Shown: piece after piece, positions 44,308 to 53,326 of the stretch
How the letters are laid out: each line of letters starts with the position of its first letter
Numbering within the stretch: the first letter of the stretch is position 1
Source: Spirochaetales bacterium
GTDB lineage: Bacteria > Spirochaetota > Spirochaetia > UBA9216
Direction of reading: 5' to 3'
NCBI GenBank assembly: GCA_016839055.1
Contig: JAEKNX010000004.1
Coordinates: 1-64,000, forward strand
Length of the DNA stretch: 64,000 nt
Notes under the pieces: model-generated
Seen by the model: the letters and a program-made list of their open reading frames with translations, nothing else
Database searches by the model: none
What the model was told of the DNA's origin: nothing
Program-made: the position numbers and the translations under genes

Positions 44308-44442
44308 CTCCATGGACGTTTTGCACAGCAAAACTCCAGAGCAATCGAAGGAGCTCTCCATGGATGTTTTGCTTTGCAAAACTCCAGAGCAATCGAAGGA
44401 GCTCTCCATGGATGTTTTGCTTTGCAAAACTCCAGAGCAATC
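44308..44442. repeat. 48-bp structured tandem repeat array between rhomboid and tRNA-Arg genes
   Basis: Units start at 44308, 44356 and 44404, exactly 48 bp apart; the third is cut after 39 bp. Each has CTCCATGGA, then GTTTTGC-NNN-GCAAAAC, then CTCCAGAGCAATC. The first unit differs mainly in the triloop (ACA in place of TTT) and in one stem-flanking base, leaving the stem intact. GCTCT/AGAGC can close an outer stem. The third unit runs into GAGCAATC-TCT-GATTGCTC, a further perfect hairpin. Substitutions confined to loops suggest the fold is kept. Its direction is unknown: it could be in the rhomboid leader or precede the tRNA. Confidence 0.85.
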
Positions 44443-44495
44443 TCTGATTGCTCCCTTGACAGTATCAGGCGGCAGGGGTATGTTTTACTCAATAC

Positions 44496-44569
44496 GGTCA
44501 CGTAGCTCAGCTGGATAGAGCGCCTCCCTCCGGAGGAGGAGGTCGTGGGTTCGAATCCCGCCGTGATCA
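44496..44569 (+). tRNA. tRNA-Arg (anticodon CCG)
   Basis: A full cloverleaf can be drawn. Acceptor GGTCACG pairs with CGTGATC (one G-U), D-stem GCTC/GAGC, anticodon stem CCTCC/GGAGG with loop CTCCGGA giving anticodon CCG at 44530-44532, T-stem GTGGG/CCCGC with loop TTCGAAT. Discriminator base is A; CCA is not encoded. It reads the CGG codon. The last three bases overlap the stop codon of the convergent kinase gene. Confidence 0.95.
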
Positions 44570-45187
44570 GTTTTTCTTTTCCGGATCATCAATAATAAGC
44601 GAAAATGTCAAACCTTCTTCTGTCTTATTAAACTCGGGCTTGGCTCCCAACTGCCGTGAGAGTGATTTGATGAACAGCATTCCGAGTGTCTTTGCCTGCT
44701 CCGGTATTATCTCTTCAGGAAGTCCTGGCCCGTTGTCAGAATAGAGAATTACAAGATTCTGATTGTCTTCCTTCAGGGATATGCTGATCTTTTTTTCTCC
44801 TGAAAAATCATTGAAAGCATGCCGGTGAGAATTTGTAAAAAGTTCCATTATTATCTGAGCTATTGGTACTGCCCTCTTAAGCGGAAGTTCTTTTTCGGCA
44901 ATCTCTGCGCTTATCCTGATGTCCACTTGCCGGCCTGAGTGGTTTCTGCCGGTTCGGGATAGCAGCTCTTCAACAAATGTTTTCATGTTTATAAAGGGAT
45001 AGTTTTTATTCTGGTAGAGTTTCTCGTAGGCGGATGATATGACATTCTGTCTCTCCTGAATCCGGTTCAACAGATCCTCTGTCTGGATTTCCCCAGCATA
45101 CTTTCGGTGAAGATTGGTCAATGCCGTCATAGAGGCGAAATCATTTTTTAAATCATGAAACAATTTTACCATCTGCTCACTATCCAT
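44567..45187 (-). CDS. Small soluble histidine kinase (HisKA_2-like and HATPase_c)
   Basis: 206 residues from the ATG at 45187, preceded by AGGAG; a longer frame to 45418 would overlap the divergent moeA and is unlikely. The phospho-acceptor helix reads LFHDLKNDFASMTALTNLH. The ATPase domain has MELFTNSHRHAFND (N box) and YSDNGPGLPEEI (G1 box), with TLGMLFIKSLSRQLGA for the following G box. There is no sensor, HAMP or membrane part, so input must come from a partner. No response regulator is adjacent. Its stop overlaps the 3' end of the tRNA gene by three bases. Confidence 0.83.
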   Translation of the reverse strand: MDSEQMVKLFHDLKNDFASMTALTNLHRKYAGEIQTEDLLNRIQERQNVISSAYEKLYQNKNYPFINMKTFVEELLSRTGRNHSGRQVDIRISAEIAEKELPLKRAVPIAQIIMELFTNSHRHAFNDFSGEKKISISLKEDNQNLVILYSDNGPGLPEEIIPEQAKTLGMLFIKSLSRQLGAKPEFNKTEEGLTFSLIIDDPEKKN

Positions 45188-45356
45188 TCTTTGCTCCTGT
45201 AATTTAAACCGCTTCAGGGTTATTAGTATATTTATCACCGGCGGCAGGCGCAAGTTCTTTTTTCCTTCGAGGCGAAATAGTGCAATGAGCCGATGATGCT
45301 TGTCAATCGCCTGTCGATGTGTTTTATTGTAAGTATCAGCATAGAAGGAGATTGTA

Positions 45357-46592
45357 ATGGAGCTGCTTAAAGTAATAACGGTGGATGATGCAAAGAGGAT
45401 GATGACTGATAATTTCAAGGATTATATCCTAGGAATCGAAACCGTCCCTCTCCGCCTTGCCGCCGGACGTTTCCTTGCCGAAGACATAAAAGCCTCAGTT
45501 CCTGTTCCCGCCTTCAGGCGATCGACCAAGGACGGCTATGCGGTTAGAAGCCGTGATGTTTCAGGTGCTGCCGAAACTCTTCCGGCCTTTCTGAAACTTA
45601 CCGGCGAGATCCAGATGGGGCAGGCCGCCGATCTGCCCGTCGGAGATGGCGAGGCAGTCTATGTGCCAACAGGCGCGATGATTCCCGACGGCGCTGACGC
45701 TATAGTAATGATTGAGTATACCGAAGTCCTGACAGAAGATGAGATTGCCGTTTACAGACCCTCTTTCGTTAAGGAGAATATTATAAACCGAGGAGAGGAT
45801 ATTCAGGCCGGCGCACTCGTGCTTTCGGCCGGCAGGAAGCTGAAGGCGGCCGACCTCGGGGTCCTGACATCAGTCGGCAGACTCGAGGTCAAGGTTTTCA
45901 GGAAACCTGTTGTCTCTGTTATTTCAACCGGAGACGAGATAGTCGCGCCTGACCAGGAGCCGGCTATGGGCCAGATAAGGGATATTAATACCTATACTTT
46001 GGCTGCCTCCGCTGAGGCAGCCGGATTTGTGATCGGCGGTATTCATGTTTGTGGCGATGATAGAGCTAAGCTCGGCAGGATACTCAAAGATTGCCATGAA
46101 GAGAGTGATATAGTCCTGCTCTCCGGAGGCAGTTCGGTCGGGACGAAGGATTATTCACTCGAGGTGATATCCGGCCTCGGAGCTCCGGGGATCCTCTGCC
46201 ACGGTCTTGCCTTCAAGCCCGGTAAGCCGACGATAATTGCTAATTCGGGAGGGAAGCCGGTCATTGGTCTCCCCGGGCACCCTGTATCAGCCCTGGTTGT
46301 CTTCGGGATAATTGGGGATTATCTGCTTAATCTGATGAACTGCGCGCCGCAGCGTATCGAGGGCAGGGTGGAAGCGGTGTTGACCGAGAATGTTTCCGGA
46401 GCGCCTGGACGCGAGGCCTGGCAGATGGTGAGGCTCGTGGAAACCCCCTCAGGTTTCGAGGCCCGACCGGTGCACGGGGAATCAGGTCTCATAACGCTCC
46501 TAGCTGAGGCTTCCGGCACAGTAAGAATACCCAGGAATACCGAAGGGATCCCGGCCGGAACAGCCGTTCAGGTTTTTTTAATTGAAAGATAA
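45357..46592 (+). CDS. moeA: Molybdopterin molybdenumtransferase MoeA
   Basis: 411 residues, full length, with GAAGGAG before the ATG. The substrate-binding FRRSTKDGYAVRSRDV, the active region VPTGAMIPDGADAIVMIEYT and the MoCF-fold VLLSGGSSVGTKDYSLEV are all present, as is GLPGHPVSALVVF. MoeA inserts molybdate (or tungstate) into the adenylated pyranopterin. It is followed after 12 bp by a second MoeA homologue with an extra domain. No molybdoenzyme gene is seen in the window. Confidence 0.94.
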   Translation: MELLKVITVDDAKRMMTDNFKDYILGIETVPLRLAAGRFLAEDIKASVPVPAFRRSTKDGYAVRSRDVSGAAETLPAFLKLTGEIQMGQAADLPVGDGEAVYVPTGAMIPDGADAIVMIEYTEVLTEDEIAVYRPSFVKENIINRGEDIQAGALVLSAGRKLKAADLGVLTSVGRLEVKVFRKPVVSVISTGDEIVAPDQEPAMGQIRDINTYTLAASAEAAGFVIGGIHVCGDDRAKLGRILKDCHEESDIVLLSGGSSVGTKDYSLEVISGLGAPGILCHGLAFKPGKPTIIANSGGKPVIGLPGHPVSALVVFGIIGDYLLNLMNCAPQRIEGRVEAVLTENVSGAPGREAWQMVRLVETPSGFEARPVHGESGLITLLAEASGTVRIPRNTEGIPAGTAVQVFLIER

Positions 46593-46604
46593 GGGAATAA
46601 ATTA

Positions 46605-48527
46605 ATGAAACAGAGAAAAATATATCTCGATAATCTCCGGTTTGAAGAAGCTCGTGAGCTGCTTTTAAATAGTTTCAGGGCCGGAGGGCAGACAGAGTCG
46701 GAGAGGGTTCGTGTTTTTGAGGCCCTCGGCCGGGTTTCTTCCGTGCCGGTTTCTGCTGTACTGTCGGCGCCTAATCACAATGCCTCGGCCATGGACGGAA
46801 TTGCCGTTACTGCCGCGGCCACCGAAACCGCCGATGAGCGCAGCCATCTCGAGCTTGAACTTGGAAAGGGTTTTATCTATGTCGACACAGGAGATCCTGT
46901 AACCGAGCCTTGGGACGCGGTTATCATGGTGGAAGATCTTCTCGAAGCCGATGAGGAGCGGGTAGTCATAAAGGCCGCGGCGAGAGCCTGGCAGCATATT
47001 CGGCCGGTAGGGGAGGACATTGCCGCGGGCGAGATGATTGTCCCGTCTTTTCACCGGATAAGACCTGTTGATATCGGCGCGTTGATAGCAGGCGGAATTA
47101 CGGAGATAGCTGTTTTCAGGAAACCCCGGGTAGCTATTATTCCTACCGGTACCGAGATAATTGAAGATCCTTCGCAGATGAGGAAGGGGAGCATCATCGA
47201 TTCAAATTCGAGGATGTTTGCCGCCATGGTTACCGAAGCCGGGGCCGAGGCAATTTGTTATTCTCCGGTTATAGATGACAAAGAACTCATAAGGGCAGCC
47301 TTTAAAAAAGCTATCGGGGAGGCTGATGTCGTTATTCTCGGAGCGGGCTCTTCGGCCGGTAGTGAGGATTATTCGGCTGAGATAATCTCAGATTTCGGTG
47401 AGCTGCTTTTTCACGGTGTAGCCGTTAAACCTGGAAAACCGGCAATCTTTGGAAAGGCGGGGAATAAACCGCTTGTAGGCCTTCCCGGCTACCCTGTCTC
47501 CGGCTTTATTATATTTGACCGCCTCGTGAAACCGCTTCTTCAGGTGATGCAGGGACTCGGCGCGGATACTGAGACCTTCAAGCAGGGGCTTCTAAGCCGC
47601 AGGATAACCTCCTCACTTGAGCACCGCGAGTTTGTGAGGGTCAAATGCGGTTACGTCGGGAGCCGGCTTGTCGTCAGTCCATTAAGCCGGGGCGCGGGAA
47701 TTACAATGAGTCTCGTCCAGGCCGACGGTATCCTCGAAGTGCCGCAGGAATCTGAAGGGTACGAAGCTGGTGAAGAAGTCACCATAAGGCTTTCAAGACC
47801 CGCCCGGGAGATCGAAAACCGGCTTGTCAGTATAGGCAGTCATGATCTTCTTCTTGATGTCGTTGCCGAGCAGCTGCACCGCGGCGGTAGTCACACAGGA
47901 CTGTCTTCGACGCATCAGGGAAGCATGGGCGGAGTAATGGCTATGCGTAGGGGTGAATGCCACCTTGCACCGGTTCATCTACTTAATACCGAAGACGGAA
48001 GGTACAATGAATATCTTTTTAACAGGTATTTCAAGGACGGAGGAGCAGCCCTTATAAAGGGTGTCGGCCGCATCCAGGGGCTGATTGTCCAGTCAGGCAA
48101 CCCGAAGAGGCTCGGCGGAATAGCCGATTTGGTCCGCGAGGATGTCGGTTTTGTGAACCGCCAACGCGGCTCTGGGACCAGGGTGCTTCTCGATTATCTT
48201 CTTGAGAAGGAAGGTTTGGACAGCAGCAGTATCAGGGGCTATGAGCGTGATATGACTACCCATATGGCCGTTGCCTCAGCTGTTAAATCCGGAACGGCCG
48301 ATGCCGGTCTCGGTGTCTACAGCGCCGCGGCGGTAAACGGTCTTGATTTTATCCCCTCAGGCAGGGAAGATTATGATTTTCTCGTCCGGACAGACATGAT
48401 AGATCATCCGGCTGTAAGGCAGTTTATTGAATGTCTCAGATCTGAAGTATTTAAATCAGCGCTGACTGAGCTCGGCGGTTATGAGTTTTCAGAGCCCGGG
48501 AAGATTTTTCTTTTTGATGAGAGCTGA
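46605..48527 (+). CDS. MoeA-like protein fused to a periplasmic-binding-protein-like domain
   Basis: 640 residues. The first ~400 are a complete MoeA (NHNASAMDGIAVTAAATE, DPVTEPWDAVIMVEDLLEA, VILGAGSSAGSEDYSAEI, GLPGYPVSGFIIF). From about 405 to the end is a PBP-like domain related to ModA/LysR ligand domains (SIGSHDLLLDVVAEQLHRGG, GFVNRQRGSGTRVLLDYLL, ADAGLGVYSAAAVNGLDFIP). The same fusion is known in archaea and anaerobes, where the extra domain is thought to bind molybdate or tungstate and feed it to the MoeA site. Having both the plain and the fused form side by side suggests two metals or two cofactor forms, which is inference. Confidence 0.9.
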   Translation: MKQRKIYLDNLRFEEARELLLNSFRAGGQTESERVRVFEALGRVSSVPVSAVLSAPNHNASAMDGIAVTAAATETADERSHLELELGKGFIYVDTGDPVTEPWDAVIMVEDLLEADEERVVIKAAARAWQHIRPVGEDIAAGEMIVPSFHRIRPVDIGALIAGGITEIAVFRKPRVAIIPTGTEIIEDPSQMRKGSIIDSNSRMFAAMVTEAGAEAICYSPVIDDKELIRAAFKKAIGEADVVILGAGSSAGSEDYSAEIISDFGELLFHGVAVKPGKPAIFGKAGNKPLVGLPGYPVSGFIIFDRLVKPLLQVMQGLGADTETFKQGLLSRRITSSLEHREFVRVKCGYVGSRLVVSPLSRGAGITMSLVQADGILEVPQESEGYEAGEEVTIRLSRPAREIENRLVSIGSHDLLLDVVAEQLHRGGSHTGLSSTHQGSMGGVMAMRRGECHLAPVHLLNTEDGRYNEYLFNRYFKDGGAALIKGVGRIQGLIVQSGNPKRLGGIADLVREDVGFVNRQRGSGTRVLLDYLLEKEGLDSSSIRGYERDMTTHMAVASAVKSGTADAGLGVYSAAAVNGLDFIPSGREDYDFLVRTDMIDHPAVRQFIECLRSEVFKSALTELGGYEFSEPGKIFLFDES

Positions 48528-48576
48528 GCACCCGGTACCTAGTGCCAAAACAGCTGGAAATTGCTATATTTGAGAA

Positions 48577-49218
48577 GTGGCTTATGTTAGACAATTTTCA
48601 TACATACCGAAAGAGATTCCGCGCAGGAGAATTTTAAAGAGGCTCGGCTACAGCGGGCACACGACGGAAATATCCGGGGACTCGATGAGCGAGATAGACC
48701 GCTGGATACAGAGGTCTTCAGATTTGATTAGCCTTCAGGGGCAATGTCTGCGTGCTGAATTTGAAGCGCCCCAGGGTGAGGAAGATGATTCAATAATACT
48801 GAATCCAAGCGGAGAGCTTATAAGGAGCCGCAAGCTGCGGGGGCTTCTTGAGCATTCGGATCAGATGCTTCTGTTGGGGCTAACCGGCGGCTCCGTAGTA
48901 GCCGCAGAGATAGCCTCGCTTCAGGCGGAAGGCCGGATGACCGAGGCGGTCGTTATCGATGCCGCCGCGGGCGAAATAGTCGATCAGGGCTTCCAGTGGC
49001 TGGCAAATCTGTATTCCGGAGAGCTGCTGCGTGAAGGCCGGAGGCTCACCGGGCGAAGGTTTTCGGCCGGCTACGGTGATTTTGAACTAAATTTTCAGAA
49101 GGATATGTTCAGGCTGCTTAAGCTTGATAAGATAGGTATAACGATAACCGACAGCTGCATACTGGTGCCGGAGAAATCAGTTACTGCTGTTTACGGAATC
49201 GTGAAATCGGCAAATTGA
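48577..49218 (+). CDS. Stand-alone methionine synthase activation-domain homologue
   Basis: 213 residues starting at GTG with little Shine-Dalgarno. The C-terminal part RRFSAGYGDFELNFQKDMF followed by LVPEKSVTAVYGIV is the signature of the S-adenosylmethionine-binding activation domain of MetH; the N-terminal PRRRILKRLGY also fits proteins of the Thermotoga TM0269 type. It is 12 bp before a metH lacking that domain, so the two probably make a split enzyme: this partner would bind SAM and help re-methylate oxidised cob(II)alamin. A direct reductase is not seen nearby. Confidence 0.85.
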   Translation: MAYVRQFSYIPKEIPRRRILKRLGYSGHTTEISGDSMSEIDRWIQRSSDLISLQGQCLRAEFEAPQGEEDDSIILNPSGELIRSRKLRGLLEHSDQMLLLGLTGGSVVAAEIASLQAEGRMTEAVVIDAAAGEIVDQGFQWLANLYSGELLREGRRLTGRRFSAGYGDFELNFQKDMFRLLKLDKIGITITDSCILVPEKSVTAVYGIVKSAN

Positions 49219-49230
49219 CAGGAGACGAAT

Positions 49231-51666
49231 ATGAATACTAAAGACAGGCTTAATAAGATATTAGATGAAAGAATATTAGTTCTCGATGGCGCCACTGGTA
49301 CCGAACTTCAGAAACGCGGCATGCCGACGGGGGTAAGCCCTGAAATTTGGTCATCCGAGAATCCGGAAGTCTCTGCCGACATTTACCGGAGCTACATGAA
49401 AAGCGGCTCGGATATTCTTTATTCCTGCACCTTCGGAGGAACTCCCTTCAAGCTTGATGAGTTCGGCGCGGCGGACAGGACCGAAGAGATAAATCGAATA
49501 ATAGTCGAAAACGCCGTCAGGACTGCCGAGGACGCTTCCGCCGAGTTTGGCAAGCGGCCCTTTATAGCGGGTGACATAGGACCGTCGGGAAGATTTGTCA
49601 TGCCGTTCGGGGACCTCGGCTTTGAGGAGGCGATAAGCGGATTCAAGCGGCAGGTTACCGGTCTTCTTGACGGCGGAGCCGACCTCTTTGTAATCGAGAC
49701 CCAGATAGATATTCAGGAATGCAGGGCCGCGCTGATAGCAGTCAGGGAAATTACCGACAGCTTTACAATGGTTACGATGACCTTCGACGAGTATGGCCGC
49801 AGTCTTAACGGGACCAGTCCCGAGGCAATGGCGGTGATTCTTCAGAGTCTCGGCGCCGATGCTGTAGGCGTTAACTGCTCAACCGGACCTGTGGAGATGC
49901 TGAAACTCATCCGCAGGATAAACTCCGTCGTAAATATTCCGGTGGTAGCCAAGCCCAATGCCGGTATGCCTGTGATAAAAGACGGAAAAACCGTCTTTCC
50001 AATGGGTCCTGCCGAATTTGGCTCCTATGCGGAGGCCTTTGTAGAAGCCGGCGTCAATATAATGGGCGGCTGCTGCGGCACGAGTCCCGAGCATATCAGG
50101 GTTTTATCAGACAACATGAAGGACCTCCGGCCGGGAAAGGCCGTGACCTCGAATATGGCGGCCTTGAGTTCGGCTACCGACATCCTCCTGACCGGAGCAG
50201 CTAGTCCAATAAGAATAATCGGTGAGCGGATAAATCCTACAGGCAAGAAAAAACTCCAGGAGGAACTCAAGAGCGGCAATATGGCTTATATCCGGGATCT
50301 TGCCAGGCAGCAGAAAGATGCGGGTGCTGATCTTCTTGATGTTAACGCCGGAATGCCAGGGATTGATGAAAAAGAAGTTCTCATAGACATAATCTCAACC
50401 ATAGTCCCGGCTGTAAACCTGCCGCTCGTAATTGACAGCTCCGATCCTGCTGTAGTTGAGGCGGCTGTAAGATATTATCCCGGCCGAGCGCTTATTAACT
50501 CAATTTCGGCCGAGAAAGAGAAGCTTAAAACCCTCCTTCCTGTTGCCGCCCGTTATGGGGCTCTTCTTGTTATCCTTCCAATAGCCGACAACGAGCTTCC
50601 GCCGAAGGCGGAGCGGAGGATTGAACTGATTGAAGAGATCTGGTCTGCCGCAGAGAAATACGGATACCAGAAGAAGGATCTTATAGTCGACGGCCTTGTC
50701 ATGACCGTCTCGAGCGATCAGGCGGCTCCGGCCGAGACGCTGAAAACAATAAAATGGGCTTCAGAGCAGGGCTTCGGTACGGTTCTCGGTCTGTCTAATA
50801 TATCTTTCGGGCTTCCCGAGCGAGGCTGGATAAACAGTTCTTTCTTTTCAATGGCTGCCTGTAATGGGCTTTCATATGCTATTGCTAATCCGTCGCATGA
50901 ACTGCTGATGAATGCAAAGTATGCCTCTGATGTTCTAACCGGCCGTGACAGGGACTCTCTTCTATATATTGAGCAATTCAGCGGGACAGAGACAGTTAAG
51001 GCTCCTTCCGGCGGCAAGGGAGAGGCGGAACTCAGCCTCGAAGAGCTTATCGTCAGGGCAATTATTGAAGGACGGAGAGAAGAGATAGCCGCCCTCGCCG
51101 TGAAGGCGCTGGATGCCGGTTATAATCCGTCCAAACTTCTACAGAATGAGATGATTCCGGCGATAATGACCGTAGGAAAATATTATGATGAGAAGAAGTA
51201 CTTTCTTCCTCAGCTGATTGCCAGTGCTGAAACCATGGAAAAGGGTTTTACGGTTCTCGAACCTGCGCTTAAAGCCGGCGGAGATCACCGGTCTAAGGGA
51301 AGCATCGTCTTTGCCACCGTTCAGGGTGATATTCATGATATCGGTAAGAATATAGTCGTACTGATGCTTCGTAATTTCGGATTTGAGGTAATAGATCTTG
51401 GGAAGGACGTTTCTGCGGAGAAGATTGTCGAGGCTGCTGAAGAAAGCAATGCCGATCTCATAGGCCTCTCGGCCCTGATGACAACGACAATGATCAGGAT
51501 GCCGGAAGTCATAGAGCTAGTGAAAAAGAAGGGTCTCAGATGCAGGGTCATGGTGGGCGGCGCGGTGGTTACCCGTGAATGGGCCAATTCGATCGGCGCC
51601 GAGTATTCGGCCGACGGAGTAGAGGCTGTTCACAAGGCCGGTGAGCTCTGCGCGTCAGTGAAGTGA
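49231..51666 (+). CDS. metH: B12-dependent methionine synthase without activation domain
   Basis: 811 residues. Domains: homocysteine-binding barrel (1-290, zinc cysteines in VGVNCSTGP and MGGCCGTSPEHI), methyltetrahydrofolate-binding pterin domain (about 320-580, IRIIGERINPTGKKKLQEE), four-helix cap and cobalamin-binding domain with the lower-ligand motif GDIHDIGKN near residue 699. It ends after the cobalamin domain, whereas E. coli MetH has about 1,230 residues with the activation domain. The missing domain is supplied by the gene just upstream. It methylates homocysteine to methionine in the cytoplasm. MetH of this short type is common in anaerobes. Confidence 0.95.
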   Translation: MNTKDRLNKILDERILVLDGATGTELQKRGMPTGVSPEIWSSENPEVSADIYRSYMKSGSDILYSCTFGGTPFKLDEFGAADRTEEINRIIVENAVRTAEDASAEFGKRPFIAGDIGPSGRFVMPFGDLGFEEAISGFKRQVTGLLDGGADLFVIETQIDIQECRAALIAVREITDSFTMVTMTFDEYGRSLNGTSPEAMAVILQSLGADAVGVNCSTGPVEMLKLIRRINSVVNIPVVAKPNAGMPVIKDGKTVFPMGPAEFGSYAEAFVEAGVNIMGGCCGTSPEHIRVLSDNMKDLRPGKAVTSNMAALSSATDILLTGAASPIRIIGERINPTGKKKLQEELKSGNMAYIRDLARQQKDAGADLLDVNAGMPGIDEKEVLIDIISTIVPAVNLPLVIDSSDPAVVEAAVRYYPGRALINSISAEKEKLKTLLPVAARYGALLVILPIADNELPPKAERRIELIEEIWSAAEKYGYQKKDLIVDGLVMTVSSDQAAPAETLKTIKWASEQGFGTVLGLSNISFGLPERGWINSSFFSMAACNGLSYAIANPSHELLMNAKYASDVLTGRDRDSLLYIEQFSGTETVKAPSGGKGEAELSLEELIVRAIIEGRREEIAALAVKALDAGYNPSKLLQNEMIPAIMTVGKYYDEKKYFLPQLIASAETMEKGFTVLEPALKAGGDHRSKGSIVFATVQGDIHDIGKNIVVLMLRNFGFEVIDLGKDVSAEKIVEAAEESNADLIGLSALMTTTMIRMPEVIELVKKKGLRCRVMVGGAVVTREWANSIGAEYSADGVEAVHKAGELCASVK

Positions 51667-51735
51667 TATAAAAAAAACATAACCATATTTTTATATTTAT
51701 GATAATCTTTCTTATCTGATAAATTGGAGAGAGAG

Positions 51736-53001
51736 ATGAATCCTGATAAATTAAAAGAAATTTCAACGGTCTGGACGCATGCTACTGATATTCTGGTAGA
51801 TCATGCTAAGGGCTGCTGGATGTACGATAAAGAAGGCAACAAATACCTGGATTTTACAAGCGGAATTGGGGTAACAAATACAGGTCATTGCCATCCTAAG
51901 GTCGTAGAGGCAATCCAGAAACAGGCTGAGAAGCTGCTTTTTGGGCAGTTTAACATCGTCTACCATCAGCCGGTCCTTGACCTTGTCGAAGAGCTGAAAC
52001 CGGTTATGCCCGAAGGCCTGGATACTTTTTTCTTTGCAAGCAGCGGAGCCGAGGCTGTTGAGGCCGCGGTCAAACTTGCCAAGCATGCTACCGGAAGACC
52101 TAATGTAATCGTTTTTAACGGAAGCTTTCACGGACGTACTCATCTGACTATGGCCATGACGACAAGTAAGACTGTGTACAGGGAGGGTTATAGTCCTCTT
52201 CCTGCCGGTATCTTTGTGACCCCCTATCCCTATTCCTTTTATTATGGATGGGATGATGAGACAACAAAAGAGTTTGCGATTAAGGAACTTAAAAGAACCC
52301 TTCTAGGACAGACCAAGCCGAGCGAAACATGTGCAATAATAATTGAACCCATTCTCGGCGAAGGCGGTTATGTAGTGCCGCCAGCAGGATTTCTCAAGGC
52401 TGTGAGAGAGATCTGTGATGAACATGGAATATTGATGATAGTCGATGAAGTTCAGTCAGGATTTTGCAGGACGGGAAAATTCTTTGCTGTTCAGCATGAA
52501 GATATTAAACCCGATATCATGACAATGGCCAAGGGCCTGGGTTCGGGCATCCCTATTTCGGGTATCGCCTACAGGAGGAAACTTCAGGAGAATTGGATTC
52601 CGGGAACGCACGGCGGAACTTATTCAGGTAATACTCTCTCCTGTGCCTGCGCGGCTGCTACAGTGAGGGTGATGAAGGAAGAGAAACTCGATGTCAATGC
52701 CGCCGAACGCGGACACCAGTTGATGAGCGGCCTGAAGGAACTTCAGAAAAAATATCCGGCAATCGGCGATGTCAGGGGCAGAGGATGCATGATAGCCACC
52801 GAGTTTATGACTGACGGAAAACCGGATGCCGCCGCGGCTAAGGCTCTGATAGGAGCCGCCCGTGACGAGAAGCTGCTGTTGCTCGGATGCGGAACTTTCG
52901 GAAACATCATCCGCTGGATACCGCCGCTTGTTGTTTCAGATGATGAGATAAAGATCGGTCTCGAACGCTTTGAAACCGCGTTAAAGAAGGTCTTGGGCTG
53001 A
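51736..53001 (+). CDS. gabT: 4-aminobutyrate (class III) aminotransferase
   Basis: 421 residues from the ATG at 51736, with GGAGAG upstream. It is a class III PLP enzyme: the PLP contacts SSGAEAVEAAVKLAKHAT and FNGSFHGRTHLTMAMT, the aspartate in MIVDEVQSGFCRTG and the lysine in TMAKGLGSGIPISG are all intact. Aminotransferases for ornithine, acetylornithine or beta-alanine are related, but the GABA operon immediately downstream makes GABA the best substrate. It converts GABA and 2-oxoglutarate to succinate semialdehyde and glutamate, the first step of the pathway encoded from 54151 to 61111. It has its own unit, ending in a strong hairpin. Confidence 0.87.
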   Translation: MNPDKLKEISTVWTHATDILVDHAKGCWMYDKEGNKYLDFTSGIGVTNTGHCHPKVVEAIQKQAEKLLFGQFNIVYHQPVLDLVEELKPVMPEGLDTFFFASSGAEAVEAAVKLAKHATGRPNVIVFNGSFHGRTHLTMAMTTSKTVYREGYSPLPAGIFVTPYPYSFYYGWDDETTKEFAIKELKRTLLGQTKPSETCAIIIEPILGEGGYVVPPAGFLKAVREICDEHGILMIVDEVQSGFCRTGKFFAVQHEDIKPDIMTMAKGLGSGIPISGIAYRRKLQENWIPGTHGGTYSGNTLSCACAAATVRVMKEEKLDVNAAERGHQLMSGLKELQKKYPAIGDVRGRGCMIATEFMTDGKPDAAAAKALIGAARDEKLLLLGCGTFGNIIRWIPPLVVSDDEIKIGLERFETALKKVLG

Positions 53002-53029
53002 GAAAAAGTCTTAATGAAAATCAATGATT

Positions 53030-53070
53030 ATTTCTGTCAGCGGCTCTCTTTTCGCGCCGCTGACAGAAAT
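53030..53070 (+). terminator. Strong hairpin after gabT, probable transcript end
   Basis: ATTTCTGTCAGCGGC (53030-53044) and GCCGCTGACAGAAAT (53056-53070) form a perfect 15-bp stem around an 11-base loop. It starts 28 bp after the gabT stop. There is no T tract, so Rho-independent termination is uncertain; it could instead protect the 3' end. Confidence 0.55.
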
Positions 53071-53326
53071 GTAGCTTTGAAGTGAGCGCGCGGAGTATCG
53101 TCTATCCGAAGGCTTTTGTATCATGAATATCGATATCAGCTCAAATATTGTCACCTTGCCTGTTTCGGGCATGCATTTATTTCTTCATTTTTTTACTGCG
53201 GCCCGTCATTCTGAAGGATTTACAGTTCTTTTTCTAATGGTAATTCTTTGTCTCTCGCCCTGACTGAATACGAAAAGTTTCTTATAGTATGGGTCCGAGT
53301 TTTGAACTGAAATAAATTTAAATTTC

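Noticed and set aside
44308-44442. CRISPR array
   Set aside because: The copies are contiguous with no variable spacers and no cas genes are nearby.
44203-44501. Minus-strand open frames across the 48-bp repeats, giving a repeat peptide
   Set aside because: The frames exist only because the 48-bp unit is divisible by three; no start signal is present and the DNA is better explained by hairpins.
45188-45356. Molybdenum-cofactor riboswitch before moeA
   Set aside because: The gap lacks the conserved moco-motif helices and leaves only a normal leader with GAAGGAG.
44567-45418. Longer 283-residue form of the small histidine kinase with an N-terminal membrane segment
   Set aside because: It would overlap the divergent moeA start by 62 bp. 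The ATG at 45187 has a proper AGGAG, and the extra part does not look like a kinase sensor.
53123-53263. 46-codon frame with hydrophobic end in the gabT-gntR gap
   Set aside because: No ribosome-binding site, no recognisable similarity and no conserved context.
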